A DNA stretch of 64,000 nucleotides, taken from GW2011-AR15 sp964428335 (lineage in GTDB: Archaea > Nanobdellota > Nanobdellia > Woesearchaeales > GW2011-AR15). The stretch is from positions 56,398 to 120,397 of the forward strand of contig CAYRXW010000006.1 of assembly GCA_964428335.1 (NCBI GenBank), given 5' to 3'. Positions 26,162 through 33,925 of the stretch are shown here, in pieces; position 1 is the first letter of the stretch, and every line of letters begins with the position of its first letter. The notes under the pieces are model-generated. The model searched no databases. It was not told the DNA's origin and worked only from the letters and a program-made list of their open reading frames with translations. Made by a program: the position numbers and the translations under genes.

Positions 26162-26192
26162 AGTATACAAATGTATATACTGATATATAAAG
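26162..26192 (-). promoter_or_regulatory. Promoter/operator module B (TATA plus inverted repeat)
   Basis: Minus-strand TATA CTTTATATATC leads into arms AGTATA and TATACT with an eight-base spacer. It shares the 15-mer TTTATATATCAGTAT and the terminal GTATACTAA with module A at 15331-15361. The expected start lies at the distal arm and the leader to the micro-ORF is about 36 bases. Confidence 0.65.
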
Positions 26193-26260
26193 GTTTCGTT
26201 GCTTGAAAACATATATTTGACATAGAAAACTATCAAAAAAAAAGAGATTTATCAAAAAAC

Positions 26261-26551
26261 TTAGACGCCAAACATTGTCCTGAGCTCTTCAGTTGGCTCC
26301 CATGGTGGCTCGAAGGTGATATCTATTTTCACAGTCTTTATTTCCTTGAATTTTGTCTTTATTGCATCTTCTATCATATCTAGAAGCATAGGACCATATG
26401 GACACATTGGTGTTGTGAAGGTCATGACAATGTTTACCTTGTCTTTCTTCACCTGCACTTCATAGATCAGCCCTAAATTCCACACATCCATCTGAAGCTC
26501 TGGGTCATTTACTGTCTTTAAGACTTCAACAATATCTTCTTTTTCTGTCAT
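26261..26551 (-). CDS. MIP18/DUF59 family Fe-S assembly protein (SufT-like)
   Basis: 96 residues. Family signatures are DPELQMDVWNLGLIYEV, the conserved cysteine in TTPMCPYGPML and the terminal EPPWEPTEEL. MIP18/SufT/PaaD-type proteins help mature iron-sulfur proteins. No other suf genes are nearby. The length equals a stand-alone DUF59 domain. A TATA element TTTATAAA lies about 26 bases before the start. Confidence 0.92.
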   Translation of the reverse strand: MTEKEDIVEVLKTVNDPELQMDVWNLGLIYEVQVKKDKVNIVMTFTTPMCPYGPMLLDMIEDAIKTKFKEIKTVKIDITFEPPWEPTEELRTMFGV

Positions 26552-26667
26552 TCTTCTTTATTATTATCTGTTTTTTTATAAAGATTCCCTTTGAAATCCT
26601 ATAAACATTTAAAAAACATTAAACAAGCATAATAAACTATTTATATTACTCTTCTTTATAAATAGCA

Positions 26668-28038
26668 ATGGGTGGTGTTAAGGAGCTTGGCAGCAAGATG
26701 GTATATTTCTATTCCTGGAAGATAACCAGGGTAATCTTAGTTGTTTTAGCAGCCGTGCTTTTATCCCCGACTGATTTTGGGAAAGTATACCTGCCTCTGA
26801 TTACAATCTCTTTTTTCATGCATTTTTTTGAATTCAACCTAAAAGACGAAGAAGTCCATAAGTTCTGCAGCACAGTAAGCCTGGTTGCACCGATTGTAAG
26901 CATGCTTATCGCTATGCTTTTTCTCTCGATATCTGTTTTTATCCCTGAACTTTCAGATTCCCTGAAACTTAGCGCTGCAATGGCCATGTTCCTTGGACTG
27001 AAAAGGACTGCTGAGCTTTATTATAAGAACAAAGATATGTTCACTAAAGTCTATAAGATTTATTTTGCTGCAGAGACTGTTGGGCTTGTCTTATCATTGG
27101 TATTGTTTTCCTTTGGCTATGGTTACCTCTCTTTTTTGATAGGATACCTTGCTTTCCATGTTATTGGGGCTTTTGCAATCTGGTGGAAATTCCCAATCAA
27201 AGTAAGTGCAAACGTTGATAAAAATGTAATAAAGCACATGTTTACTTCATGGGAAACCAGGCTTCCTGATAACCTTTTAAGCAGCATCTACAGGAATGGG
27301 CTTTTGATCATTGTTTCAATAGTTTTTGGATTAAAGGAATTTGCTTACCTATATCTTGCATTTATCCTTGGATATTTTTCATATAAGAACATAACAACGT
27401 TCATCACTGAATCCCTCCTTAAGAGCTTTGCAAAGATGAATGATGAAATTTTCAGGTATAATCTTATAAAATTGATTGAATATATCACTTTAATCACGCT
27501 TCCAATACCTATAGTCCTTATAACACTAAGCCCGGAAATAGCATATTTCATCGGATGGCAGGAATACTTCATAATTCCGTTTATTGCTTTTGCAGGCATG
27601 CTAAAGGCTGTGTTTGAAACTTCAAGGATAACTTTCCTCATCAAAAAGCAGGAATGGATAACAAAAATAAAGCTTGTAGAGATATCTTCGCTTGCATTGT
27701 TTTCTGCTATATTTGGATATTTCTTTGGGCTTAACGGGGTTGCATTTGCCATCCTTATCAGCTCAATAATCGGTTGCTTCCTTTATTATTATGCCTCAAA
27801 AAAACTGATCAAAGCAAATGTCTACATGGTTTCAAGGGATTATTTTTTCATCATGCTTTCAGGCATATTCTTTGGGCTTACTATCGCAATGCTAAAAGAG
27901 TTTTTTTTCCTAAACTATATCGCACTGATAATTATCACCTGCTTTGGACTTTTGATATACTTCACTATAACAGTCACTTTCAATAAGGAGCTCTATAAAA
28001 GATGCGTAAGGTTCATCTTTGAAACTTTTGAAAAATGA
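26668..28038 (+). CDS. Polysaccharide flippase-like membrane protein (Wzx/MATE superfamily)
   Basis: 456 residues with about 12 hydrophobic segments in two halves, short loops and a charged tail. The N-terminal GSKMVYFYSWKITRVILVV and the DFGKVYLPLITI block resemble the oligosaccharide flippases of the MVF/PST group. It probably flips a lipid-linked oligosaccharide or repeat unit across the membrane. It is followed by a small membrane protein in ATGA overlap. Its TATA is near 26637-26648. Confidence 0.85.
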   Translation: MGGVKELGSKMVYFYSWKITRVILVVLAAVLLSPTDFGKVYLPLITISFFMHFFEFNLKDEEVHKFCSTVSLVAPIVSMLIAMLFLSISVFIPELSDSLKLSAAMAMFLGLKRTAELYYKNKDMFTKVYKIYFAAETVGLVLSLVLFSFGYGYLSFLIGYLAFHVIGAFAIWWKFPIKVSANVDKNVIKHMFTSWETRLPDNLLSSIYRNGLLIIVSIVFGLKEFAYLYLAFILGYFSYKNITTFITESLLKSFAKMNDEIFRYNLIKLIEYITLITLPIPIVLITLSPEIAYFIGWQEYFIIPFIAFAGMLKAVFETSRITFLIKKQEWITKIKLVEISSLALFSAIFGYFFGLNGVAFAILISSIIGCFLYYYASKKLIKANVYMVSRDYFFIMLSGIFFGLTIAMLKEFFFLNYIALIIITCFGLLIYFTITVTFNKELYKRCVRFIFETFEK

Positions 28039-28325
28039 TAAAATTGATTTTCGGACTAATATTGTTCTTTCTTCCAGGTTACATTATTACAGAGATTTAT
28101 TTCAGGAAAGCTTCTTTACTTGAAAAGATATTATATAATTTTGCAGTCAGCATATCAGTTTCCATTGCTATAGGCATAGTGCTTGGGTTCAATGAGTTTA
28201 CTTATAGGCTGACAGGCGGGTTTAACAATCTAATATATGCTTATCTTCTGACAGATGCTGCACTCTTATTGTTTTATGCACTTAAACGAAATAAAATAGA
28301 ACAGAAAAAACCTAAGGTTAAATGA
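28035..28325 (+). CDS. Small two-to-three-span membrane protein (DUF1616-like start)
   Basis: 96 residues. Hydrophobic segments lie near 2-18 (FGLILFFLPGYIITEIYF), 33-50 and 68-83, and the tail is Lys-rich. The opening FLPGYIITE and the following ISVSIAIGIVLG resemble the N-terminus of DUF1616 membrane proteins, which occur with glycan assembly genes. The start overlaps the flippase stop by four bases, so the two products are likely made together and may act together. Confidence 0.7.
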   Translation: MIKLIFGLILFFLPGYIITEIYFRKASLLEKILYNFAVSISVSIAIGIVLGFNEFTYRLTGGFNNLIYAYLLTDAALLLFYALKRNKIEQKKPKVK

Positions 28326-28409
28326 ATCTTGCTTGCCATAACAAGCGGTGTTAACTTATTTTATATTATTTTGGATAAACTTAAATACTAACATACTAAT
28401 GGATTTTAT

Positions 28410-29087
28410 ATGAAGCTTGTTCTTATCAGGCATGGCGAAAGCATTTGGAATAAGGAAAACAAATTTACAGGATGGACTGATGTTGACCTGTCTGAAAAGG
28501 GAATTACTGAAGCAAAGAAATCTGGAGAGATACTAAAAAAACATGGCTTCTATTTTGATATTGCCTATACCTCCTATCTCGTAAGAGCAAAACATACGCT
28601 TAGGATTGTGCTGGAAAAACTAGGAAATTATCCTCAGATAATAGAGACATGGAAACTGAATGAGAGGCATTATGGAGCACTGCAGGGATTAAATAAGAAA
28701 GAGACTGCAAAAAAATTCAGCGATGATCAGGTTCATCTGTGGAGAAGAAGCTATGATATCTCCCCGCCAGCATTAAAGAAATCTGACAAAAGATGGCCTG
28801 GACATGATGAGATGTATAGAAAGCTTAAGAACCCGCCTACATCTGAATCATTGAAAGACACTGTGAAAAGGGTTGTGCCTTACTGGAAAAAAGAGATACT
28901 GCCAAATCTTGCATCAGGGAAAAAGATTGTCATTTCAGCGCATGGGAACAGCCTGAGGGCACTTATTAAGCATATCGATAATATATCTGATAAAGAGATT
29001 CCAAACCTAGAGATACCTACCGGAAGACCTCTGGTGTATGAGTTTAATAAAAAGATTCTGCCTATAAAACATTATTATCTAGAATGA
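28410..29087 (+). CDS. gpmA: 2,3-bisphosphoglycerate-dependent phosphoglycerate mutase
   Basis: 225 residues. The histidine-phosphatase fold shows R7-H8-G9 (phosphohistidine H8), NKFTGWTDVDLS, E85 in NERHYG, the WRRSYDISPP insert and H178 in SAHGNS, all typical of the bacterial dPGM type. It interconverts 3- and 2-phosphoglycerate in glycolysis. Most archaea use the unrelated iPGM, so the bacterial-type gene may be acquired. A TATA element (CTTAAATAC) lies about 27 bases upstream. The stop overlaps the next gene as ATGA. Confidence 0.93.
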   Translation: MKLVLIRHGESIWNKENKFTGWTDVDLSEKGITEAKKSGEILKKHGFYFDIAYTSYLVRAKHTLRIVLEKLGNYPQIIETWKLNERHYGALQGLNKKETAKKFSDDQVHLWRRSYDISPPALKKSDKRWPGHDEMYRKLKNPPTSESLKDTVKRVVPYWKKEILPNLASGKKIVISAHGNSLRALIKHIDNISDKEIPNLEIPTGRPLVYEFNKKILPIKHYYLE

Positions 29088-30598
29088 AAACTAGCTTGTT
29101 TTGCAGCATAAACGGAAAAGACAGGATTATTCCTTTGCTTAAATCAAAAGAGATAAAATCCAGGCAGGTAAAGGAAGGAAAAGTATTCTGGCTTGAAATT
29201 ATTAATAATCTTGCTGAAAACGTTTCTGTGAAAAGTGTTGCATTTGATTTTTTCCTGGAAGGCAACATGGTACTCGAACATGGATGGCTGCAAAGCTCTG
29301 ATGTTTTTTTTAGGGAAGCTAGCGAGAGTACAAAAAAGTACAGGCTTTTCCTCAAAAGAAACCAGAATCCTTTCTCGTTCAGGAAAGATTTTGGATACTT
29401 GGAGAATAGCATAGTCAGCGAATGGTTTTCGATAGTGAAAGGGAAAGAGAATTATCTAATTGGGGCTGTTACGACAAAAAAACAGTTTACCCAGATATAT
29501 GCAGCAAAAGAGAAAAACAGGATAAAGATAAGGGTAACCTGCCAGTTTGATGGGATTACACTTGCCAGGAATGATAAGATCATAACAGAAAAAATCGCTT
29601 TGCTCAAAGGAAACTTTGAAAAAATAAAGAAGGAATTCAGCCTGCTAATCAGGAAGAATATGGCAATAACTAAAAAGCCAAGGGTAGTTTCAGGCGTGTG
29701 CTGCGCTTATTACTGGAATTCTAAGAATGTAGATGAAAAGATATGTTGTGATGAACTTGATGCCCTGAAAAATAAGGATATCAAAGTTGATTATTTCCAG
29801 ATTGACGACGGCTATGCAAAGACAGGAGACTGGCTGGAATACAAAACCAGATTTCCAAATGGATTTAAGCCTATAATTGAGAAATGCAGAAGATATGGCA
29901 TGAAAGCAGGCATATGGGTTTCACCTTTCATCGCAGCTGCTGACTCAAACCTGGTTAAGATACATCCTGAGTGGTTCATCAAAAGAGGCAACAGGTATCT
30001 TGGCCTTGAAGTATCACCTTTTGAATTTTTTCCTGGGCTTGATTATAAAATCCTTGACCCAACAAATAGGCAGGTCATGGAATACGTAAAAAGAGTGCTA
30101 CTGCATTTTAAGGAACTTGGATTTGAGATGTTTAAGATTGATTTCCTAAGCTCTTTATGCCTTGTAGAATACAAAAATAAGACAAGGGCAGAAGTCCTCA
30201 GAAGCTGCATGGAATCTATCAGGGAAATCCTTGGGAAGAACATCTACTTAATGAGCGCAATATCACAGCTTTCCCCACTAGCTGGAATAGTTGATAGCGC
30301 AAGGGCAGGAGTTGATACCATGCTACCTCAGGTGCCAAAGGCTCCAGTATTAAATGAAATAGGGAATTTCATGCTAAGGCAAAACCTCCGGACATGTGAG
30401 GAAAGAAAACACCTTGATTTTTGGGCTACTGACCCTGACTGCATTGTACTTAGGCACGGACTTAGCAAAAAAATGATTGATGAACATATAAAATTTGTAA
30501 AGAAAAACAATACCTGTTTTTGGATAGGGGATAAGATAAGAAAACTTGATGAAAAACAAGTTAAATTATTAAAAAGTATCAGACATGCAAATCCTTAA
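29084..30598 (+). CDS. Glycoside hydrolase family 36-like (alpha-galactosidase-type)
   Basis: 504 residues. An N-terminal beta region of about 190 residues is followed by a (beta/alpha)8 barrel with FQIDDGY (238-244), GMKAGIWVSPF, PEWF, LDPTNRQV and FKIDF, where D353 is the predicted nucleophile, as in melibiase-type GH36 enzymes. It lacks a signal peptide, so it acts in the cytoplasm or is exported by an unknown route. It is about 200 residues shorter than bacterial GH36 enzymes. Coupling to phosphoglycerate mutase (ATGA) points to sugar breakdown. The exact glycan is unknown. Confidence 0.82.
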   Translation: MKTSLFCSINGKDRIIPLLKSKEIKSRQVKEGKVFWLEIINNLAENVSVKSVAFDFFLEGNMVLEHGWLQSSDVFFREASESTKKYRLFLKRNQNPFSFRKDFGYLENSIVSEWFSIVKGKENYLIGAVTTKKQFTQIYAAKEKNRIKIRVTCQFDGITLARNDKIITEKIALLKGNFEKIKKEFSLLIRKNMAITKKPRVVSGVCCAYYWNSKNVDEKICCDELDALKNKDIKVDYFQIDDGYAKTGDWLEYKTRFPNGFKPIIEKCRRYGMKAGIWVSPFIAAADSNLVKIHPEWFIKRGNRYLGLEVSPFEFFPGLDYKILDPTNRQVMEYVKRVLLHFKELGFEMFKIDFLSSLCLVEYKNKTRAEVLRSCMESIREILGKNIYLMSAISQLSPLAGIVDSARAGVDTMLPQVPKAPVLNEIGNFMLRQNLRTCEERKHLDFWATDPDCIVLRHGLSKKMIDEHIKFVKKNNTCFWIGDKIRKLDEKQVKLLKSIRHANP

Positions 30599-31688
30599 TC
30601 TTTTCAATTGATCCCTTTAATTTCAAAAGTTCTTCTTCCTGCTGCTTTAGGGAATTAAGCTTTCCTGCATAATGGTTTTTTATCTCTTCCAGATGATTTT
30701 TTCCCTTGATTAGTTCTGCTTCAGCATTCTTCAGAAGCTCTTCCCTTTCTTTAATCAAGATAGATTTTTGCTCAGATTCATGCCTGTATTTTTCTTTTTT
30801 TATCTCCAGGTCCTTTATCTCATGCCTAAGCTTCAAAAGAAGGCTTTCCTCACTTGCTTTTGATTTTTTTATCTCATCCATCTCCTTATCAAGTCTTGAC
30901 TTCAATGAAATTAGATTTGATTCCCTTTCTTCTATCTCCTTTTCCTTTTTTGTAAGCAGCCTCACTTTCCTGAACAGATGATCCCTTATTGAATATGCTT
31001 TCCTTGCTTCTTCCCTTAAGGTATTTTCATTTTTTGCTATTCTTCTCTCCCTCAATTCAAGGCTTGATTTTAATGACTCGAGCTTTTTAGCTTCTTCATT
31101 GAGACTTTCCAGCTCGCTTAGCTTCTTTTTTAATTCAGTCCTTTCAATGGCTGTTTTTTTTGAAGCAAGGTTAAGCCTTTCCTCTTCCTTATTTAATTCA
31201 AGTGTTTTTTTGATCAGAATATCCTGGGCAGTTTTTATTTCAGCCTCTTTCTTCCTCAGCACCTTTTCTTTTAAGTATGTGTCATTTTCCCTTTTCTGGA
31301 TGTCTTCCTCAAGCTTCCTGAAATATTCCTGCTTCTTTTCAAGCCTTTTTTCATAGACAAAGAATGCAGCTGTTTTCTCTTCTGTTTCACGAAGCTTTTT
31401 ACTATGATATAACTTCTTGTCCTCAAGCTCATTTATCTGTGATTTTAGCGTGCTTAAGGTAGCAGATATCTCATCTTCTTTCTTTACCAGGTCGCTGTCC
31501 CTTAGCTGCAGTTCAGCATGCTTTTTCTCCAATAGCTCATAGTACTCATCAAGATCTTTCTTATGTGACTCATAGTACTTTTTATGGTACCCTTCCAGGA
31601 CATTCATCCTTTTTAGCTCATTTTTTAGCATCGTTAGCTCTATTTTGGAAACATCCTTTTTGCTAGAAACCTTAATCTTTTTTTTCAA
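30579..31688 (-). CDS. Long coiled-coil protein (shorter partner)
   Basis: 369 residues, almost entirely heptad-like Lys/Glu/Leu coiled coil without membrane segment or globular domain. The start codon is TTG at 31688 with GAGGG upstream; the next ATG would remove about 19 residues. It follows the 606-residue coiled-coil gene by 39 bases on the same strand. Resemblance to SMC arms or cytoskeletal proteins is compositional only. Its 3' end overlaps the convergent GH36 gene by 20 bases. Confidence 0.8.
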   Translation of the reverse strand: MKKKIKVSSKKDVSKIELTMLKNELKRMNVLEGYHKKYYESHKKDLDEYYELLEKKHAELQLRDSDLVKKEDEISATLSTLKSQINELEDKKLYHSKKLRETEEKTAAFFVYEKRLEKKQEYFRKLEEDIQKRENDTYLKEKVLRKKEAEIKTAQDILIKKTLELNKEEERLNLASKKTAIERTELKKKLSELESLNEEAKKLESLKSSLELRERRIAKNENTLREEARKAYSIRDHLFRKVRLLTKKEKEIEERESNLISLKSRLDKEMDEIKKSKASEESLLLKLRHEIKDLEIKKEKYRHESEQKSILIKEREELLKNAEAELIKGKNHLEEIKNHYAGKLNSLKQQEEELLKLKGSIEKIKDLHV

Positions 31689-31727
31689 GTAGTATGCCCT
31701 CTTTTATTACGGCAACTAATTTACCTT

Positions 31728-33548
31728 CTATTTGGCCTGTGATTTAAGCTGGTATTTTATCCTGTTTAGCTCTTTTTCCTTCTTCTCTACTTCCTTAAAT
31801 GAATTCTGGAGCTTTTTCTTGTCTTCTTCTATCTCTGCTTTTTCTTTTGCCATCTGCCTTGTCATGGATTCTACATGGGCTTCTTTTTCACTTATGCTCT
31901 TTTCAAGCTTTGTAAGCCTAAGAATCTGCTCGCTGTTTTTCTTTTCCTCTTTCTTTAGGAAATCCTCTTTTTCACTCAGCTGCAGCCTTTCCTTTGAGAT
32001 GAGAAGCAACCTTCTCTTCAGCACTTTTTCAATCTTTTCGAAATATAGCTCTTTATTTTTCTGGTAATCATTTATCTTTTCCAGGTGCATCTCTTTTTTT
32101 TCAATATAATCCAGTTTTGCAAACAGATTGTCCCTTCTCTTCTCTGTCTCTTTTTCCTTTTCAGCAAGCTTCTCCAGTATCTGCCTGCTTTCAACTGCTT
32201 CTTTTTCAATCTGCTTTTTCCTTTCTATGTACCCTTTCTGGAAAATTTCAGCTTTTTTTGCCAGGCTTTCGATATTTTTTTCTTTTATTATCAATTCATG
32301 ATTTTTCTTCTTTAGTTCAATCTCCAGGTCATTAAGATTTTTTTCCCTGAAGTCTACTGCTTCTTTCAACTTTTCATATTCTTCTTTTGAAGAGCCAATA
32401 TCTTTTTGGGTTTCTTTTAGCTGGTTTTCTTTTTCATTGAGAACAATCATCTGCTTTGTTATGTTCTTTCCCATCTCTTTGAGGCTCTTTTCAGCTTCTT
32501 CAAGCTCAGCTGATTTTTTCCTGTAAGTCTCATCATAATCCTGCTTTATTTCCTTCAGCTTCTTTAGTTCCACATTTAAAGATTCAATGGCCTTATCTTT
32601 TAATTCCAATGCCTGCTTCTGCAGCTCCTTTATCCTGCTTAGACTCTCTATCTTCTTTTGAATTGTTTCATGCTCATCTCTTAATTTCAAGACTGAGCTT
32701 TCTGATTTTTTCAATTCGAATTTCAGGCTCTCTTTTTCTTTTACTACGTCTGTTATTGCCACTTTTTCTTTTTCATATGCTTCAAGCCTTTCTTTCAGGA
32801 GGTTATAGCTTGATTCCAATGCACTATACTTTTTCCCAAAGTCATCATCTTTTAGATTTCCTGCCTTGTCCAGAAGTTTTTTTAGCTCAGCGTTTTCTTT
32901 TTTTAAATTTTCAATCTCTTTTTTCTGCGAAGAGATATCCACAAGACTGCTGTTGTATTCACTCAATTCCTTAAGCGAAAGCTCAAGCTGGTTTTCCTTG
33001 CTTTCCAGCTCTTCTTTTTTCAATGAAAGGGATTTAAGATGAGTGATTTCTGCAGAAGCTGATCTAAGCTCATTTTCCAGCTTTATTGAATTCTGCTTCA
33101 ATGATTCTACTAGGTTACCTAGGCTTGCAATATGGCTCTCTTTCCTCTCAAGCTCTTTCTTCAGCTCTGCGTTGTTTCCTGATTCTTTCATAAGAAGATT
33201 TTTTTGTTCCTGGTTTAGTATTCTTATAAGCTCTTTTTCGCTCACAAACCCTTCATTTGCCAGCTTTGAGAAAAACGCTGAAAAATGGCTTTTGTCCCAT
33301 GACCTGTTTAAGTATAAGAATGACCTTGCTTCTGACCTTAATCTTGATTCTGGCAGGATTTCCTGCCCGCTTTTTGATGCCTGATACTTTTCTTTCTCAA
33401 TCTCTAAAAGCTCACCTAAATCTGATTCATTTAAGCTAAATCCATGTTTTTCTACAGAAATCTTTAAGTCAAGCCAATCCTGATGATTCCAGCTGCCGTT
33501 TTTTTCTTCAACAAATTCATCAAGCAACGGCAATAAGTTCTTAGTCAT
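31728..33548 (-). CDS. Coiled-coil protein with duplicated N-terminal motif
   Basis: 606 residues. The first 120 residues are not coiled coil and contain two copies of a roughly 35-residue motif: SW at 19-20 with HGF at 35-37, and SW at 83-84 with EGF at 99-101, with equal spacing from W to the GF turn. Residues about 120-606 are continuous Lys/Glu coiled coil. AGGTGG precedes the ATG at 33548. A structural or scaffold role with the downstream coiled-coil partner is likely. No known family recognised. Confidence 0.8.
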   Translation of the reverse strand: MTKNLLPLLDEFVEEKNGSWNHQDWLDLKISVEKHGFSLNESDLGELLEIEKEKYQASKSGQEILPESRLRSEARSFLYLNRSWDKSHFSAFFSKLANEGFVSEKELIRILNQEQKNLLMKESGNNAELKKELERKESHIASLGNLVESLKQNSIKLENELRSASAEITHLKSLSLKKEELESKENQLELSLKELSEYNSSLVDISSQKKEIENLKKENAELKKLLDKAGNLKDDDFGKKYSALESSYNLLKERLEAYEKEKVAITDVVKEKESLKFELKKSESSVLKLRDEHETIQKKIESLSRIKELQKQALELKDKAIESLNVELKKLKEIKQDYDETYRKKSAELEEAEKSLKEMGKNITKQMIVLNEKENQLKETQKDIGSSKEEYEKLKEAVDFREKNLNDLEIELKKKNHELIIKEKNIESLAKKAEIFQKGYIERKKQIEKEAVESRQILEKLAEKEKETEKRRDNLFAKLDYIEKKEMHLEKINDYQKNKELYFEKIEKVLKRRLLLISKERLQLSEKEDFLKKEEKKNSEQILRLTKLEKSISEKEAHVESMTRQMAKEKAEIEEDKKKLQNSFKEVEKKEKELNRIKYQLKSQAK

Positions 33549-33595
33549 TCACCCACCTAATGTTTAAATAGATGAAGAGAGATTTATATATGTTT

Positions 33596-33925
33596 CTATG
33601 ATATTTTATCAGGAATATATTTTTCTATCCTGTCTGCTATGATGCTCCCATCTCTCTTCCCTTCAATTTTTATGTAGTCCCCTTGGGTTAAGGAAATATT
33701 GGAAAAGACAGTCACCTGCTCGATTTTTTTTGTTTCCAGTGTTATATATGCTGAATTTCCCCTTGATTTTACTGAAGTTATCATCCCTTCAAGAAGTATT
33801 GTTTCTTCTTCCAAAAACAGCTTCTTGACATTTAATTTGTCATGGTAAACTGAAAAAAGCAATAGAAAAATTATTCCGATGGTTGCGATAAGAACTGAAA
33901 GCCTAAGAAGTATTTTCTCATTCAT
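33596..33925 (-). CDS. Membrane-anchored OB-fold protein
   Basis: 109 residues. One N-terminal membrane segment (about 8-26) is followed by a small beta domain of about 75 residues with OB-fold character (ILLEGMITSVKSRGNSAYITLE; QGDYIKIEGKRDGSIIADRIEKY). Similar short OB modules bind nucleic acid or serve as adaptors. The start overlaps the LonB stop as ATGA, so it is made with the membrane protease and may be a partner facing the same side. Function unknown. Confidence 0.75.
   Translation of the reverse strand: MNEKILLRLSVLIATIGIIFLLLFSVYHDKLNVKKLFLEEETILLEGMITSVKSRGNSAYITLETKKIEQVTVFSNISLTQGDYIKIEGKRDGSIIADRIEKYIPDKIS

Noticed and set aside
30706..33439. Many plus-strand ORFs opposite the coiled-coil genes, rich in Ser/Phe/Leu
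   Set aside because: They are mirror frames of Lys/Glu coiled-coil codons, with no promoter or ribosome site.
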